Shown here: positions 33,259 to 44,991 of the stretch, in pieces
Layout of the letters: every line of letters begins with the position of its first letter
Numbering within the stretch: position 1 is the stretch's first letter
Assembly (NCBI GenBank): GCA_022496805.1
Contig: CM040089.1
Coordinates: 40,098,372-40,162,371, forward strand
DNA: 64,000 nt
Origin: Pohlia nutans
Taxonomy: Eukaryota; Streptophyta; Bryopsida; Bryales; Mniaceae
Reading direction: 5' to 3'
Program-made: the position numbers and the translations under genes
Notes under the pieces: model-generated
Told to the model about the DNA's origin: nothing
Databases searched by the model: none
The model's input: the letters and a program-made list of their open reading frames with translations, nothing else

Positions 33259-34062
33259 TCCTTTAGTGCCCAGCTGACCACATTATGGTCACTACAACAT
33301 CCGAAATGCAAATAGCAGAGAATCCGTGAAGAATTGGAACTTCAATTTTGAAGTTCAGATTTGCCCATTTACATTACACACCTTCCAGAAAAAGAAAATT
33401 TCAATTTGGAATTGTACAACTATCAAAACACCTATCAACGAAACGCGAAAATACTGCAAATATTTGAAAATACAGTAAATACTTACAAATACAACACATG
33501 TATTATGCAGTATTTCTTGTGTTTAGAAGTTTGTTATCTTGTTTTACTTTTTTGGATTGTGTTCTTTTCTTCATCTTCCATTAGTGTGTGTAATCCGATC
33601 TTGACTAATGTACCCACTCCTGTCAATTTTCAACGTATAAAATTTTGTCCTAAACCGTATATGGATAAGTCACTTTCACTTATAAAATTCACAATAATTA
33701 TGTGTGAGTCTATTCTTGGTATGAAAGATTGCAACGGAGAGGTGTTGACATAATGCATTGCTGAACTTCTTTACTTTCATTTTTTTAAATTTAACCCAAA
33801 TTCTATTTAACTTTGAAGTCACACACCCCCCAAAATCTCATTATTGAGCGTGCATTATACAGTTCAAATAGATACTATAATCTTCCAATCCTACCATTGG
33901 ATGATTCTCAAATTTTAATAAAAATGTGTGCTCTCTAGTTGAGAATAGAATTGTACTGCTACTTTCTAATTTAATCCATTATATTTCTAGTAGTCTCAAT
34001 CACAGTGGAAAAATCCACTGAAATCCAGTGCTCCCAGCTACAGTACCCTAGGCACTAAAGGG
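33259..34062. mobile_element. TTAA-flanked element, second family (CCTTTAGTGCC ends)
   Basis: TTAA at 33,255-33,258 and 34,063-34,066 encloses 804 bp whose ends are inverted: TCCTTTAGTGCCCAG on the left and, on the other strand, CCCTTTAGTGCCTAG on the right. It has the same target as the CCCCTAAA family but different ends. A 130-codon frame inside (33,361-33,753) shows no recognisable domain and is probably spurious. Confidence 0.75.
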
Positions 34063-34769
34063 TTAACAACAACAAACAGGTTGAGGCAAAATTAGGGAGT
34101 GTTAAATCCAAAAAGTACAATAATCTTTTGAACGATTAACTCTTCTTGGATTTTCGCTCTCATCTATTGAAAGGTTGCAATTGGTAGTTGTAAACAATCA
34201 TGACTACGTGTTCTAACCTACCATCAAGGTTGGTCACAAGATAAGCAAAACGATAATCAAGCTCATTTTCCGTAAAAGAAGTTTATGTGAAATCTGAACT
34301 CATTTTCCGAGAAAAAAATTTGTGCGAAATGCTTGAGTGATAAACAAACAAGAGAAGTTTACGAGAGTTAACTACACGACTTATAATAATCCAGAGTTTG
34401 ATAAGAAGGGGATCTCAAACCTCATTTGATAATCTCCAGTTTTATTGATTGCTTTTTGTGAGTCGATGATCTTATCATGCATCAAACATCAGATTATTTT
34501 GTAAAGGTGTTTGACACCCCTTAGATAGATAGATAGAAACTCCGGACCTCTTTCGAGGCCGGTGTGAATAAAGTGTCTATTCGTCTTGGCAATGAGCCAG
34601 TGCCCACCGGACAAAGAGCCATTGGTGCAAGACTACTCTCCACTTCCGGGAATAGACACTTTAGTGATCAGTAACAAGTACTAGTAACAAATAGTAACCT
34701 TTAAGCGAGAGGTTGGATTAACTAGGGTATATGTTGGGATTATTTTTGTTTGGTGGTCGCCAAGTCATG

Positions 34770-34845
34770 GTTCCTAGGTTGGTTGGTGAGGGACGTTGTA
34801 TTGCATTTATATGGTCCGGGTTCGATTCCCGTTGAGTCCATTTGA
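34770..34845 (+). promoter_or_regulatory. Antisense tRNA-like sequence, second LINE copy
   Basis: Contains TTGGTTGGTGAGGG as an A-box-like stretch and GGGTTCGATTCCC, a perfect T-arm and B box, antisense to the retrotransposon. It is better preserved than its counterpart at 18,203-18,275. Confidence 0.5.
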
Positions 34846-35064
34846 GCAATATTGTGATATACATGATTTGGTTTTGCTAGTGAGTTATCATGGGCAGGAA
34901 AGCTGTACCAATCAACCGGCCCGTCCCATCTTTCTGAGACAAGTGTTTATGTTGAACCAATCAGCAAAAATACAAAAGAAATAAGTAGTGGTCTTAGCCA
35001 CTACCTTCCCCTTTTTCTTGCTTATTTATTTCGTTTTTTCGATTGGTAGTGGTTGGTTAATTTC

Positions 35065-35757
35065 CTATTTTTTTTTATGTAGTATAATTGATCCGGCATG
35101 TTGTATAGCGATGGTGTTTATTTCTTTGAATGTGTGTTTGATGGAGGTTTCTAGTAGTTTAATTTTTTTTTCAAGGAGTTTCATTGAGGGAGTACGTTGT
35201 TCCTCTAGCCCCGGCCGTGATGACTATAAGAGAGTCTACTTTCCAACCCTGGTTAATGATGCTATTAATTAGTGGTTGGTATTTTTGGATTTTGTTTTCT
35301 ATTGTTTCTTGCGGGAATCTGTCGTTACAATATGTAAATTCAATAAATTGTATTGTAAAGTTGTCTGCTGGGTTTAGTCGTGGGTCATTATTGTACGGGA
35401 GTCCTTTTATGCATAAAATATTTGGTTTGAATTTAGCATTGCAATGGCATTTTTGACATCCACATGTACAGGGCAGGAGCCATGGGGGTATTGTATTTTC
35501 TTGTGGATTGTTGTTAAATGTTCGTGCGTTCATGAGGGTGTAGCATCTAGATTTTTGTGTGGATAGGATTAGTTTTCTTAATTCCCACACTGCTTTGTTA
35601 TGTCTTTTAACTCTTATGGCATGTATGTGATGATGGTTACATTTTAAGAGTACGTGTAGCCATGTATCAGCGTCTGTCGAGTTGCAAATAAAGCATGTAA
35701 TTGATGGGAATCTTTCTCTATCAAAGAATAGTTGTTTTCTAGCATTACCCTAGTATT
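35065..35757 (-). pseudogene. Remnant of restriction-like endonuclease domain
   Basis: The reading begins GNARKQ and keeps CFIC..H..C and RHN of the zinc knuckle, then VWELRKLI, the cysteine cluster CTCGCQKCHC and FKPN. The aspartate of the KPD motif in the longer copy is replaced by Asn, which should inactivate the nuclease. FIEFTY and KIQKYQPL are preserved. A frameshift near 35,200 moves the end into another frame, which then reads SMKLLEKK and SIKHTFKEINTIAI, ending LHKKK at 35,065. Roughly three quarters of aligned residues match the full-length copy. Confidence 0.8.
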
Positions 35758-35762
35758 GTCCC

Positions 35763-36526
35763 CCGCAATCGCTTTTGATGTGTTATAGGTCTAAATGTAA
35801 GTGAGGTATAGAAATCTCAACCGTACAATCTTGTAACATACATGTTTTAGATCATGTGGATCAATTTTGGGGTCATTTGGCCATATAGATTGCCAAATCA
35901 TAGTGTTTTAGTGCTAAAAAAGGATGCTGAAATTTTCCTAGCAACACATTTAGAGGTAAAATTCGTTTTCAAAATTACTCAAATGAAAAAACTTTCAACT
36001 ATACAGTAGTTCAAAATTATCATATAAACACATGAAAAAATTTAATGTGCCCTAAAATGGCCTTGCAATGTCAAAAAGTAGCCCGAAAAGTGACCCATTT
36101 TTACCAAAAAGAAAAAAGTGTCCAAACTAGACCCGTGCACTAAAATGACTACCAAACATTCAAGACAACATGGATTGACATGAAAATTTTACCATGATAA
36201 CTAGACTTCAAGGGGAATCCAACCCAATAATTTCTTTATCAAAATTGGACATAGAATGAAGGAGATACAAGCCCCCAAAGTTGCAGTCATCCAAATGCTC
36301 AAAAATTGTCCAAACAAAAGACCCCTACTTTCAAATGATCGCCAGAAATTCAATTCGTCTTGGATTGATCTAAAAAATTTACCACTCATCCAATACATCA
36401 TGCGGTTTGTTTTTTCAAAATTTCATCAAATTTGGACACTTTTTGCAAAAGTTAAAGCTCTTCAAAGGTGAATGTACCCCCAAAAACGTCCAAAATATGG
36501 ACGTCGGGACGGTTAGGGATTAAGGG
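35763..36526. other. AT-rich non-coding stretch ending in a TTAA-element end
   Basis: The right edge reads GGACGGTTAGGGATTAA (to 36,523), an end of the TTAA family, but no matching left end was found. Probably a truncated element. No genes seen. Confidence 0.4.
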
Positions 36527-36530
36527 TTAA

Positions 36531-37099
36531 CCCCTAAATGCCTAGAGCCCTCTCCAAATTCGGCAGTTTTGCAAAGATGCATTATAAAATGCAACCTAGA
36601 GGGATATTTTGAACTTGATATATGAATAAAAGTTGTACATTATGAATTTTAGATTCTATCCATACGGTTAGATCTATGATTGCTATTACCAATAATTTTG
36701 TATAAAATTTGAAACGTGAAATTCAAAATTATTTTATAATTCAATTACGAATAAGATATTGACAATCTACGGATGAAATTGTTTGTGATTGGTTGAAATG
36801 TAATACTCTAAGGGTAGTGGTTTTTGGAGATTTTTTGGTTGCTTAATTTTATGAGTTGACTTTTTTTAGAGCACTTTTACACTGAAATCTTCAAAATTTT
36901 GGGTGAGTCACTACAACATGAAATGAGGCATAAAATTTTCACAAATCATCCCCTTTCTAATCAGATCACATATGCATGAAGCTAACTTCCCATAGAATCT
37001 ACAATAAAAATTCCACACTGCTTTAAGTGCATGACGGATGAGAAATTATGGATGAAATCTGTACATCGTCCAAAAAATGGACGCTTAGGCAGTTAGGGG
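36531..37099 (+). mobile_element. TTAA-flanked element, reference copy of 570-bp subfamily
   Basis: TTAA at 36,527-36,530 and 37,100-37,103; the ends are CCCCTAAATGCC and, on the other strand, CCCCTAACTGCC. The 569-bp non-coding body has recurring landmarks AGGGATATTTTGAACTTGA, TCTATCCATACGGTTAGAT and CAACATGAAATGAGGCATAA. Other members: 48,742-49,309, 60,229-60,798 (inverted), 62,930-63,505, and fragments at 41,952/48,462/49,314, 45,556-45,850 and 63,510-63,765. Confidence 0.9.
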
Positions 37100-37636
37100 T
37101 TAAGAGAACCAAGAAAATCCTTCTCCCATTCCTCCTAGGTATCTCTAGCTCCTTTCCCTACCAACGAAACCCTAGGAGCCGGGATGAAATGGGCTAGTGT
37201 ACGTCCAGGTGTGTTGCTGGAGTCCAAAGGTAGAGGCCAATGTTGCATCAATGATTTCCCAATTTGAGTATCTTTAATGCAGCAAACTTATTTAGCTTTA
37301 TTTTTATCTAACTAATTCAACAATTCTTTACAGAAATGTTCGTTTGTAGCTTCAAAGTTTATTAAGCACTTCTACACCAATGGAAGAGATTTTTTCAATG
37401 AACGTGCTTTAAGATAAAAGCTTTAAGGATTTATTGATACGTTTCATGTTTCATCTGCTAGCTTGAAAATGTACAAGGCTTAGATAGTGTACTATTCCAA
37501 TGTAGATTACGTTGGAAGATATTCACACTTCACTAGTTTGTGGCAAGTCCTCCTCACAGTTTTAGCTATCACATCTTCTTATGAAAGAGGCTTCTTGACT
37601 GAAAAGGGGCTTCTGGAGAGGGGTGAGGTCCTTTAA

Positions 37637-39085
37637 CCCCTAAAATTTCTTGACCATATTCTCACGAAAAACCATGAAAAACGCAGCATTTGGAAGTTGC
37701 AGAAGAAATCATATGTTTTTTAGTTTTTTCATCATTTAACTGTAAGATCTTATACCCAACTTGAATTTTCATGTGAGCACAAAATTTGAGAGCAAAATGA
37801 CCATTAAATTCTTAGATTATAAGGATCAAAGTTGCAAAAGAAGATTTTTTGGGGTTCAATCCGGTGACAAATTTGAACTTTAGAAATTAATATCTTTTTT
37901 TTGAATGGGTTAGAAATTCATTGAATGGCAAGGCCATGTTAACAATTGAGTTAAGTCTTCAAATATAAAATCTTGTAAGAAAAAAGCTCATATTAATTTT
38001 TTCATAAAACAATTACTAGAAGTGGGTACAAAGTGAAAGGAAAAAGAAAATCATTAATAAGTTTGACATGGAATTGTAAAATGTCAATCTTAACCCCTAA
38101 AGGACCAATCAACCCAATTATGCTTGATTTTTGGTCAAAGGCCCCAAAAATCAAGTGTCTTAGCTTTATTGTAGTTGGTGTTTTCATTAGATGTTTAAGT
38201 TAAGTTATGATACATCTTTTGACCGTTGGGATTGGAGAATAAACTTCATTTGAAGATTTTCCACCGTTGAGAACTTTGAATTTTGAGTGTCCAAAATACA
38301 AAGGGCTTTCTAAAGATGCTTCAATCATAAGTCTCTTTTAATTTCTTCACCTTCAATTTTTTACTCCATGTAAATATAACTTTTATCTACCTTAAATATA
38401 ATTTTTGATATTAAATTTGACAAAAACATATTTTTTTTGAATTTTTACCTTGTTTACATTATAAAACTTGTAAATATTCAAAATGTCTTCCAATCATGTT
38501 GAAAATTTTGTCATACCTTCATAATGTCGATGATTATCTATGAAAAAATATAAATCATTCAATGTGATATTTAAAGTATGCAAATTATAGTGCTTTGACT
38601 TTTGCAAAAGAGGTGAGGACCTTTAGGGGTTAACAGTGAGAATGTTGTACTTGGAAATCTTCACCTAGTGCCTTTTATTTCATTAAAAATTATAGAAAAT
38701 TGAGTTTAGAAATGAGCTTCAAAGTTTTTTTTGTCCAAACTGCCCAAAAAACAGATCTCCTCATAACTTTTATCCCATTGCTCAAAATGGGTAGATTTAA
38801 AGCTTTATTTGTAGATAAAGATCAACCAATCATGAATCAAAAAAGAAATTTTGAAAAAGAGTAAAAAATAAAAAAATTCTTGCTGCCCGATCTCGCTTCA
38901 AAAACTTCAAATGCTTATAACTTTTGCAATACTTATCGGAATGACATGAAACGAAGTGCGACATGTAGAGTGTAGTTTTTGGAAGCTACACTGAAATTTC
39001 CATTGAAAATTTTAAAAATATGAGGTCCCTGGAGGCTGCCCAAAAAGTGGAACGACCAGAATACGGTCGCTCAGAATTTTAGGTG
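37637..39085. mobile_element. TTAA-flanked 0.9-kb element split by a nested insertion
   Basis: Bounded by TTAA at 37,633-37,636 and 39,086-39,089. It is an inverted copy of 49,847-50,757, but is interrupted at an internal TTAA by the element 38,094-38,629. Without the insert it would be about 909 bp, against 911 bp for the uninterrupted copy. Non-coding. Confidence 0.92.
38094..38629. mobile_element. Nested TTAA element
   Basis: TTAA precedes and follows it (38,090-38,093 and 38,630-38,633). The host reads AATGTCAATCTTAA before and TTAACAGTGAGAATG after. The uninterrupted host copy near 50,290-50,310 reads the same sequence, inverted, with a single TTAA. Ends are CCCCTAAAGGACC and CCCCTAAAGGTCC. 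Non-coding, 536 bp. Confidence 0.95.
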
Positions 39086-39089
39086 TTAA

Positions 39090-39666
39090 CCCCTAAACGC
39101 ACCAGGGTGTCCCTGGAATTGAGAATTTGAGAAAAAGCATCATAAACTACTATGTAGAAGAATATTTTGGAATTGATATACAAATGAAAGTTCTAGACTT
39201 TGAATTTTAGATTCCATCCGTACAGTTTGATTCACTAATACTAGCACCAATAATTAATTACAAAATTTGAAAGTTAAAATTAAAAATTCCTTCTAAATTT
39301 GATTACAAGCAAAATTTTAATATTTTTTGAGTAAAATTTGTTGGAATGAATTTGAAATGAGATACTCTTAAATGTGGTGATTCTTTGAAATTTTTGTGTT
39401 TCTTAAATCTATGACCTCATTTTTGCAAGGCCACTTTTGAACTACAGTCAATGCACTTTTGGCTTGGTCAACGACTTGACATACTTCTAGATTTGTAATT
39501 TTAGAAAAATATGTAATCAAGTATGACTAAATCCAACCATTAGATAGGACAACAACTTGGTGAAGAATCTCCAAAAAATTGGACTTTCATCCAAGCATTG
39601 ATGAGAACGTGAGAAGGGTTTCAATCTGTTAGTCGTTCACTTTCTGGACGCTTTGACGTTTAGGGG
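39090..39666. mobile_element. TTAA element abutting 37,637-39,085
   Basis: Begins CCCCTAAACGCACC immediately after the TTAA that ends the previous element, so one TTAA (39,086-39,089) serves both. The right TTAA is at 39,667-39,670 after GACGTTTAGGGG. It is 577 bp and non-coding; fragments of this subfamily occur at 15,383-15,690 and 46,146-46,440. Confidence 0.85.
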
Positions 39667-40456
39667 TTAAGGGTTAAAAGTCATTGAAAATCTCCGTAGT
39701 CTTTATTTGTGAAAGATGTTACCATAGTGGGTCGTCAAAGTAGGCAACTCTTGCATAATAGAGTTAACCAAAAAGTCAACCCAAAGAGGAAAGTTTTAGC
39801 AAACTCGTGTTGAATTCCTCTTGAACTCATATTGAAATATAAATAGATCAAAAACTAGTCTATGATGAGTTGGGAGACAATCTAAAGCAAGCCACTGTCA
39901 TTATTCTCCACATCTCGCAATGACTCCCACACCTTCCACCAAAGCTCCAAGCACATGGCCCACAAGGAGACAATTTAGGACACTATACTATTCAACCCAA
40001 GTATAGTTCAAGAAAGAGGTTAGAAGTAGAGCAAAAAGGGAGGTTAGATGGGCTTCTTTTCGGTTAACTCAAATATTTTTTAAAAATTGCTGATATGATG
40101 TGAATATTCTCTAAAATTATGTGGATTTAATCAGGGATATGAATTAATATTCTCAATTCCACCATAGAAAATAGATTTTTTTTATAGAAAATAATTTCTT
40201 AAAATTTTGGGATTCTCTTTTTATAATCGTTTTTTCCGACACTGACAGCAGGTACGGTATACAATATTTCTCCAAGACTTGGTAAACTATTGATGGAGAC
40301 ATACAAAGACAATCTTTCCAGTGGCATTTGGCAATTTCTGCAAGGTTAAGGATTTGCAACTAACATGGCCTTTTTCGTAGTCAATTCTACAAAATGTACT
40401 AAAAAAACATGATCAAAGATGAATGGAATTTTAAACATGCAAAATTAGAATTTTAA

Positions 40457-41302
40457 CCCCCAAATGCCTACACGTTTTGGCCAATACCTAAATGTATTAT
40501 AAAATGAGGTTTCTTTTAACTTTTTTGAGCTTCAATACTAAAGAGTATATGTAAGACATCTTTACTAGAAAACATCTTTACAGTTGAATTTGAAATAAAA
40601 GGACCAATTTTTTTTCAAATGAATTTACACAAAAAAAAACTTTGAAAATTCACTAAAATTACAATTTTCATACACTCATCTTGTAATTCCTTGTGATTGG
40701 TAAAAATCATTATGCTTCAATAATGGTGAAGTTGGTCACATAAGTTTTATCATGGTTCGATAGAGGTGTCTCGAAATCTCTTTGTAAGCAAGCAAAAGAT
40801 AATTTTATAGGTTGGAATATTTCACATTATGCAAAAGATGATGCAATGTTGTACTGTACATTATGCATGTTTGGCCAATCATTCCAAAATTCATTTGATA
40901 ATGAGGATTTTTGTATCCTTCATATAATTACAACGATAATCTCCTTAAAAATGAAATTTAAACATATATTGACACTATAACTTAATCCAACCATATGAAT
41001 GTCATAGAAAAGTCATCATCTACAACTTTCATTCATATAATAGCCTCAAAAAATGAATTTAGTGCAATTTTATAGATCAAAACCTTAAATTGTTTTTTTG
41101 TCAAAATGAAAGCTCACATGGAATGAAAGAACTTAGTAAATTCAATTTCAAACTTTTTTCCTAATCTGATTTTGCTTATGTGAAGGTAATCACTTGAAAA
41201 ATTCATGGGAAAAAAACCAATTGCAAAAACAGATAAGAAATTGTACAGTGATTTAATGATTTTTTACATCGTCTAAAAAATAAGCATTCAAAAAGTTACA
41301 AG
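40457..41302. mobile_element. TTAA-flanked element, degraded, 846 bp
   Basis: The left end CCCCCAAATGCC follows TTAA at 40,453-40,456. The right end, with AAGCATTCAAAAAG before TTAA at 41,303-41,306, is worn. Non-coding. Confidence 0.55.
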
Positions 41303-41414
41303 TTAAACATGCATCAATTTAAATCACAAAGTTAACATGTAGCAACTTAAATTAAAAGCATGCATCAATCTCAATCACAAACATGTGCCAACCTAAATCA
41401 AAAGCATGCCTTAA

Positions 41415-41947
41415 CTCCTAAATGATAGAGGGGGTAAGGACAAAACCTAGATGTGTTATAAAATTTTACTTTTGCAACTTTGATGAAGTTTGGTTCAAAA
41501 GAGAAAATGAGAAGCATGATATTTAGTAATTATCTATATGGTCAAACTTTCAAAAAATGTTTTAGATACTCATTTAATGAATTTAGAAGCATTTACCATT
41601 TAATATTTGCCAAAAGTACAAACTTTATTTTCACAATTTGAAATTTGGTATGATTGGTTAAAACTAGGAATTCTATTCTAGAACTCAAAAAGTAATCTTT
41701 TCAAAAGAGAAAACATCATTAGTTTCCTGAAATAGTAAATTTTAGAACACTAGGACAATAGAATTGAGGTCTTTGTCTTTGGAAAATTCTCCTCGGTGGA
41801 GTTTAACTTGGGTTGACATGATTCAAATTGGGTTGGAAAGTAGTCTTGATTTCCTATTTTTTAAAATAAAAAATACATATTTCTCATCATGGGCAGCTCA
41901 TAAGAAAAGGGCGGCGACCATAAAATGGTTGTTCGGTCACTTACAGG
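41415..41947. mobile_element. TTAA-type element (family of 14,840-15,374)
   Basis: The left TTAA is at 41,411-41,414, followed by CTCCTAAATG. The right target is a degenerate TAAA (41,948-41,951) shared with the next element, which starts CCCCTAAATACCC. Internal ACCTAGATGTGTTATA and GGGCAGC motifs match the 14.8-kb copy. 533 bp, non-coding. Confidence 0.7.
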
Positions 41948-41951
41948 TAAA

Positions 41952-41996
41952 CCCCTAAATACCCACAACCCTCTCTAGATTTGGAGAATTACAAAA
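41952..41996. repeat. Left piece of TTAA element split by two-gene element copy 2
   Basis: CCCCTAAATACCCACAACCC..GATTTGGAGAATT is the left end of the 570-bp TTAA subfamily. Its continuation resumes at 48,462 with AAAGATGCATTGTAAAATG and again at 49,314. Confidence 0.85.
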
Positions 41997-42383
41997 AACA
42001 CGCAATTCGCTATTTACGCACTTGGCCAAGTGCGGTCATTTCAGGGCCCCATTGTGCCAAAAATTTCAGAAATCAAATTTTTTTTTGAAAAGGGTGTGAT
42101 TTTTGTCTATGGTGAAAAGTGCAGTGCATTGCAATTAATCAAATATATTACGGATTTTCAATAATAAATATGTGAATTTCATACATTTTTTTAATTTTTC
42201 AAAGTGTCTTTCATAAAACCCCTTCAAAAGTGCAATAAATATCCAACATTTTACTATCTTTCAATCACATTTTCCCCATTCCCCTCGTATTACAATCACA
42301 TACAAACCGCAATACATTTTCGTACAACGACATCATTACTCCACATATCCACGTATCCACATAAAGTATGGATCCACATATAA

Positions 42384-42408
42384 GTATATATATATATATA
42401 TATATATA
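42384..42408. repeat. Short (TA)n run
   Basis: About 24 bp of TA dinucleotides downstream of gene A, within copy 2. Confidence 0.9.
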
Positions 42409-42520
42409 ATACATATGATAAAGAAGTACAAGTCGGCCATCTGAAGAGCAACCAATAGCACTAATCCACACTGTCTAAAAAAGCTACTACTCGAAGGGGA
42501 ACTGGGACTCCGGAATCCTC

Positions 42521-42934
42521 TCAGATGATTGTTCCGTCGTCCCGACCCTCCTCACAAGCTACACGCTGCTCCTCCAACCTCGCACGAACATCTGCAGGGG
42601 TCTCGGGATCTGTATACTCCAAAGCTTGAGCCACCATGGCATTGACCATCGGAGATGACACCCGGTGCACATGCGACGCTTCCTCCATGATAGACGCCGT
42701 CTGCTCAAACGTATACTGCCCTCCAATCCCGTGACGCCTGTATCTGACTCCATCAACGTCATAGTAGAATCCGTCCGCTGCAAGTGTCATATCTCGGTCT
42801 GGTAGGGCCCAATGAAACGGACGTGGGGTGGAATCAATATCCACAACTACTCCTGGTGTTCGCAACACCTCAGATCCACCCGCATCTAGCCCTGATCGTG
42901 GCAACACCTCCATGTCACGCGGGGTCGACCCCAA
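42521..42934 (-). CDS. Gene A of two-gene element, copy 2
   Basis: The frame is open over 137 codons to a stop at 42,521. The N-terminal part (MGSTPRDMEVLPRSGLDAGG) runs into the tandem array and may include intron-derived codons. The conserved part starts near FHWALPDRDMTLAADGFY, continues RYRRHGIGGQYTFEQTASIM and ALEYTDPETPADVRARLEEQ, and matches gene A of copy 1. Conservation between two otherwise diverged elements implies past selection on the protein. It is acidic, without transmembrane segments. Function not recognised. It is transcribed towards the left TIR, probably from the TATA box near 44,658 through a spliced leader. Confidence 0.6.
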   Translation of the reverse strand: MGSTPRDMEVLPRSGLDAGGSEVLRTPGVVVDIDSTPRPFHWALPDRDMTLAADGFYYDVDGVRYRRHGIGGQYTFEQTASIMEEASHVHRVSSPMVNAMVAQALEYTDPETPADVRARLEEQRVACEEGRDDGTII

Positions 42935-44420
42935 TGCCCTTGCGGTCCTAGCGGTGCCCCTCGGGGCCCAAATACAAAATCAGTCCACTTGCGGGCCCCA
43001 AACGGGGCCCTCAAGTGTTCTAGGACTCCCCGTGGGGCCCCTGGGGTCGACCCCAATGCCCTTGCGGTCCTAGCGGTGCCCCTCGGGGCCCAAATGCAAA
43101 ATCAGCCCACTTGGGGGCCCCAAACGGGACCCCCGAGTGTTCTAGGACTCCCCAAGGGGCCTCAAGGGTCGACCCCGAGGCCCATGCGGACCTAGCGGTG
43201 CCCCTCGGAGCCCAAATGCAAAATCAGCCCACTTGGGGGCCCCAAACGGGACCCCCGAGTGTTCTAGGACTCCCCAAGGGTCCCCAAGGGACCCCAAGGG
43301 TCGACCCCGAGGCCCATGCGGACCTAGCGGTGCCCCTCGGGGCCCAAATGCAAAATCAGCCCACTTGGGGGCCCCAAGCGGGGCCCCCAAGTGATCTTGG
43401 AGTCCCCGTGGGGCCTCCAGGGTCGAACCCAATGCCCTTGCGGTTCAAGTGGTGCCCCTCGAGGCCCAAATGCAAAATCAGCCCACTTGGGGGCCCCAAA
43501 CGGGGCCCCCAAGTGTTCTAGGAGTCCCCGTGGAGCCCCCGGGGTCGACCCCTAGGCCCAGGCGGACCTAGCGGTGCCCTCCGGGTCCCAAATGCAAAAT
43601 CAGCCCACTTGGGGGCCCCAAACGGGGCCCCCAAGTGTTCTAGGAGTCCCTGTGGAGCCCCCGGGGTCGACCCCAGTGCCTTTGCGGTTCTAGCGGTGCC
43701 CCTCGGGGCCCAAATGCAGAATCAGCCCACTAAGGGGCCCCAAACGGGGCCCCCAAGTGTTCTAGGAGTCCCCGTGGAGCCCCCGGGGTCGACCCCAATG
43801 CCCTTGCGGTCATAGCGGTGCCCCTCGGGGCCTAAATGCAAAACCAGCCCACTTGGGGGCCCCAAACGGTGCCCCCAGGTGTTCTAGAAGTCCCCGTGGG
43901 GCCGACCCCAATGCCCTTGCGGTCCTAGCAGTGCCCCTCGGGGCCCACATGCAAAATCAGCCCACTTGGGGGCCCCAACCGGGGCCCCCGAGTATTCTAG
44001 GAGTCCCCAGGGGTCGACCCCGAGGCCCATGCGGACCTAGCGATGCCCCTCGGGGCCCAAATGCAAAATCAGCCCACTTAGGGGCCCCAAATGGGGCCTC
44101 CAAGTATTCTAGGAGTCCCCGTGGAGCCCCCGGGGTCGACCCCTAGGCCCATGTGGACCTAACAGTGCCCCTCGGGGCCCAAATGCAAAATCAGCCCACT
44201 TGGGGCCCCAAACGGGGCCCCCGAGTATTCTAGGAGTCCCAAGGGACCCGCGGGGTCGACCCCTATGCCCATGCGGACCTAGCGGTGCCCCTCGGGGCCC
44301 AAATGCAAAATCAGCCCACTTGGGGGCCCCAAACGGGGCCCCCGAGTGTTCTAGGAACTCCCGTGGGGCCCCCGGGGTTGACTCCTAGCACTATGCGATC
44401 CTAGCGGTGCCCCTCATGCC
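42910..44420 (+). repeat. 122-bp GC-rich tandem array, about 12 units
   Basis: GTCGACC-like unit starts at about 42,924, 43,046, 43,168, 43,300, 43,422, 43,545, 43,667 and 43,788, continuing to about 44,400; one unit has an extra 10 bp. Each monomer has CACTTGGGGGCCCC and GGGGCCCCCAAGTG separated by AAAC, a 14-bp stem with a four-base loop (for example 43,606-43,637). Long open frames on both strands come from the repeat and its GC content. It lies in the presumed first intron of gene A. Confidence 0.96.
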
Positions 44421-44480
44421 TAGATGCCTATTCAGCGCATGAACTGATCGATAAAAGAATGGTTTTGGGAGAAACGTTTA

Positions 44481-44482
44481 CC
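44481..44482 (-). promoter_or_regulatory. Putative splice donor of gene A 5' exon, copy 2
   Basis: TTTGAG/GTAAAC on the minus strand is an excellent donor. It lies about 175 bp downstream of the TATA run. The exon between has no long ORF, so it would be a leader exon. Confidence 0.5.
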
Positions 44483-44653
44483 TCAAAGTCTTGAATTCGT
44501 GGTTGAAGCTTTTAGACTCTACAGATGGAACTCCCCACTAACGAATTAATGCTCCCTTCCAAATTCCTGTCACGAATCGAAACGAACATGAACAGAGAAT
44601 TAGTTGAGAAAGAGTGAATTTTTTAAATGAAGTGCTTTCGTGAGTTGTTCTTC

Positions 44654-44663
44654 ATATATATAA
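44654..44663 (-). promoter_or_regulatory. TATA box of gene A, copy 2
   Basis: TTATATATATGAAG on the minus strand, facing gene A and upstream of the leader exon. Confidence 0.5.
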
Positions 44664-44865
44664 GAAGAACCCTTCATTCTTCTCATTACAACGATGGAGA
44701 GCTGACCATGGTATGTGTTAGAGAGCTTAAGTGAAATAGTGGGTTTTTTTGAAGTTTTTTGAGAAATATTGAATGCAATGTGATGTTATAGAGAAAGGAG
44801 AATGTGGAAGAGGGAGGGAGGGAGGGCTGGAAAGAGAAACTTGCATGAGCCAAAAATTGGGCCAA

Positions 44866-44991
44866 GACGGTGCGCGGCCGCGCACCCTCTTCTATTTGTC
44901 TGTGTCTCCAAGGGAGGCCAGCCCAATGGGCTGGCCGCTCTTGGAGCGGGCCAGCTGGTCGGCCCAGCAAGCGGGCCCGCCGGCGCCGTTT
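44866..44991. promoter_or_regulatory. GC-rich hairpin block, copy 2
   Basis: Contains the perfect palindrome GTGCGCGGCCGCGCAC (44,871-44,886), the hairpin GGCCAGCCCAATGGGCTGGCC split around a short loop, and further GGCC inverted pairs. It is the counterpart of 11,066-11,280 and lies between the two divergent genes. Confidence 0.55.

Larger units (their letters stand above)
34522..35762 (-). mobile_element. 5'-truncated second copy of the Dualen-type element
   Basis: Starts with the same GATA-repeat 3' tail and 3' UTR as the full-length element. It then covers the C-terminal coding part and stops abruptly near 35,757-35,762, as expected from incomplete target-primed reverse transcription. 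The region outside shows no homology to the longer copy. A target duplication could not be identified. Confidence 0.85.

Noticed and set aside
33361..33753. 130-codon frame inside a TTAA element
   Set aside because: No domain; the element is AT-rich and non-coding like its relatives.
36500..36545. Interstitial telomere
   Set aside because: TTTAGGGG/CCCCTAAA occurs once per element end and is never tandem.
42828..44388. Several long open frames in the GC-rich array, on both strands
   Set aside because: They repeat every 122 bp, exist on both strands and reflect stop-poor GC-rich sequence, not a protein.
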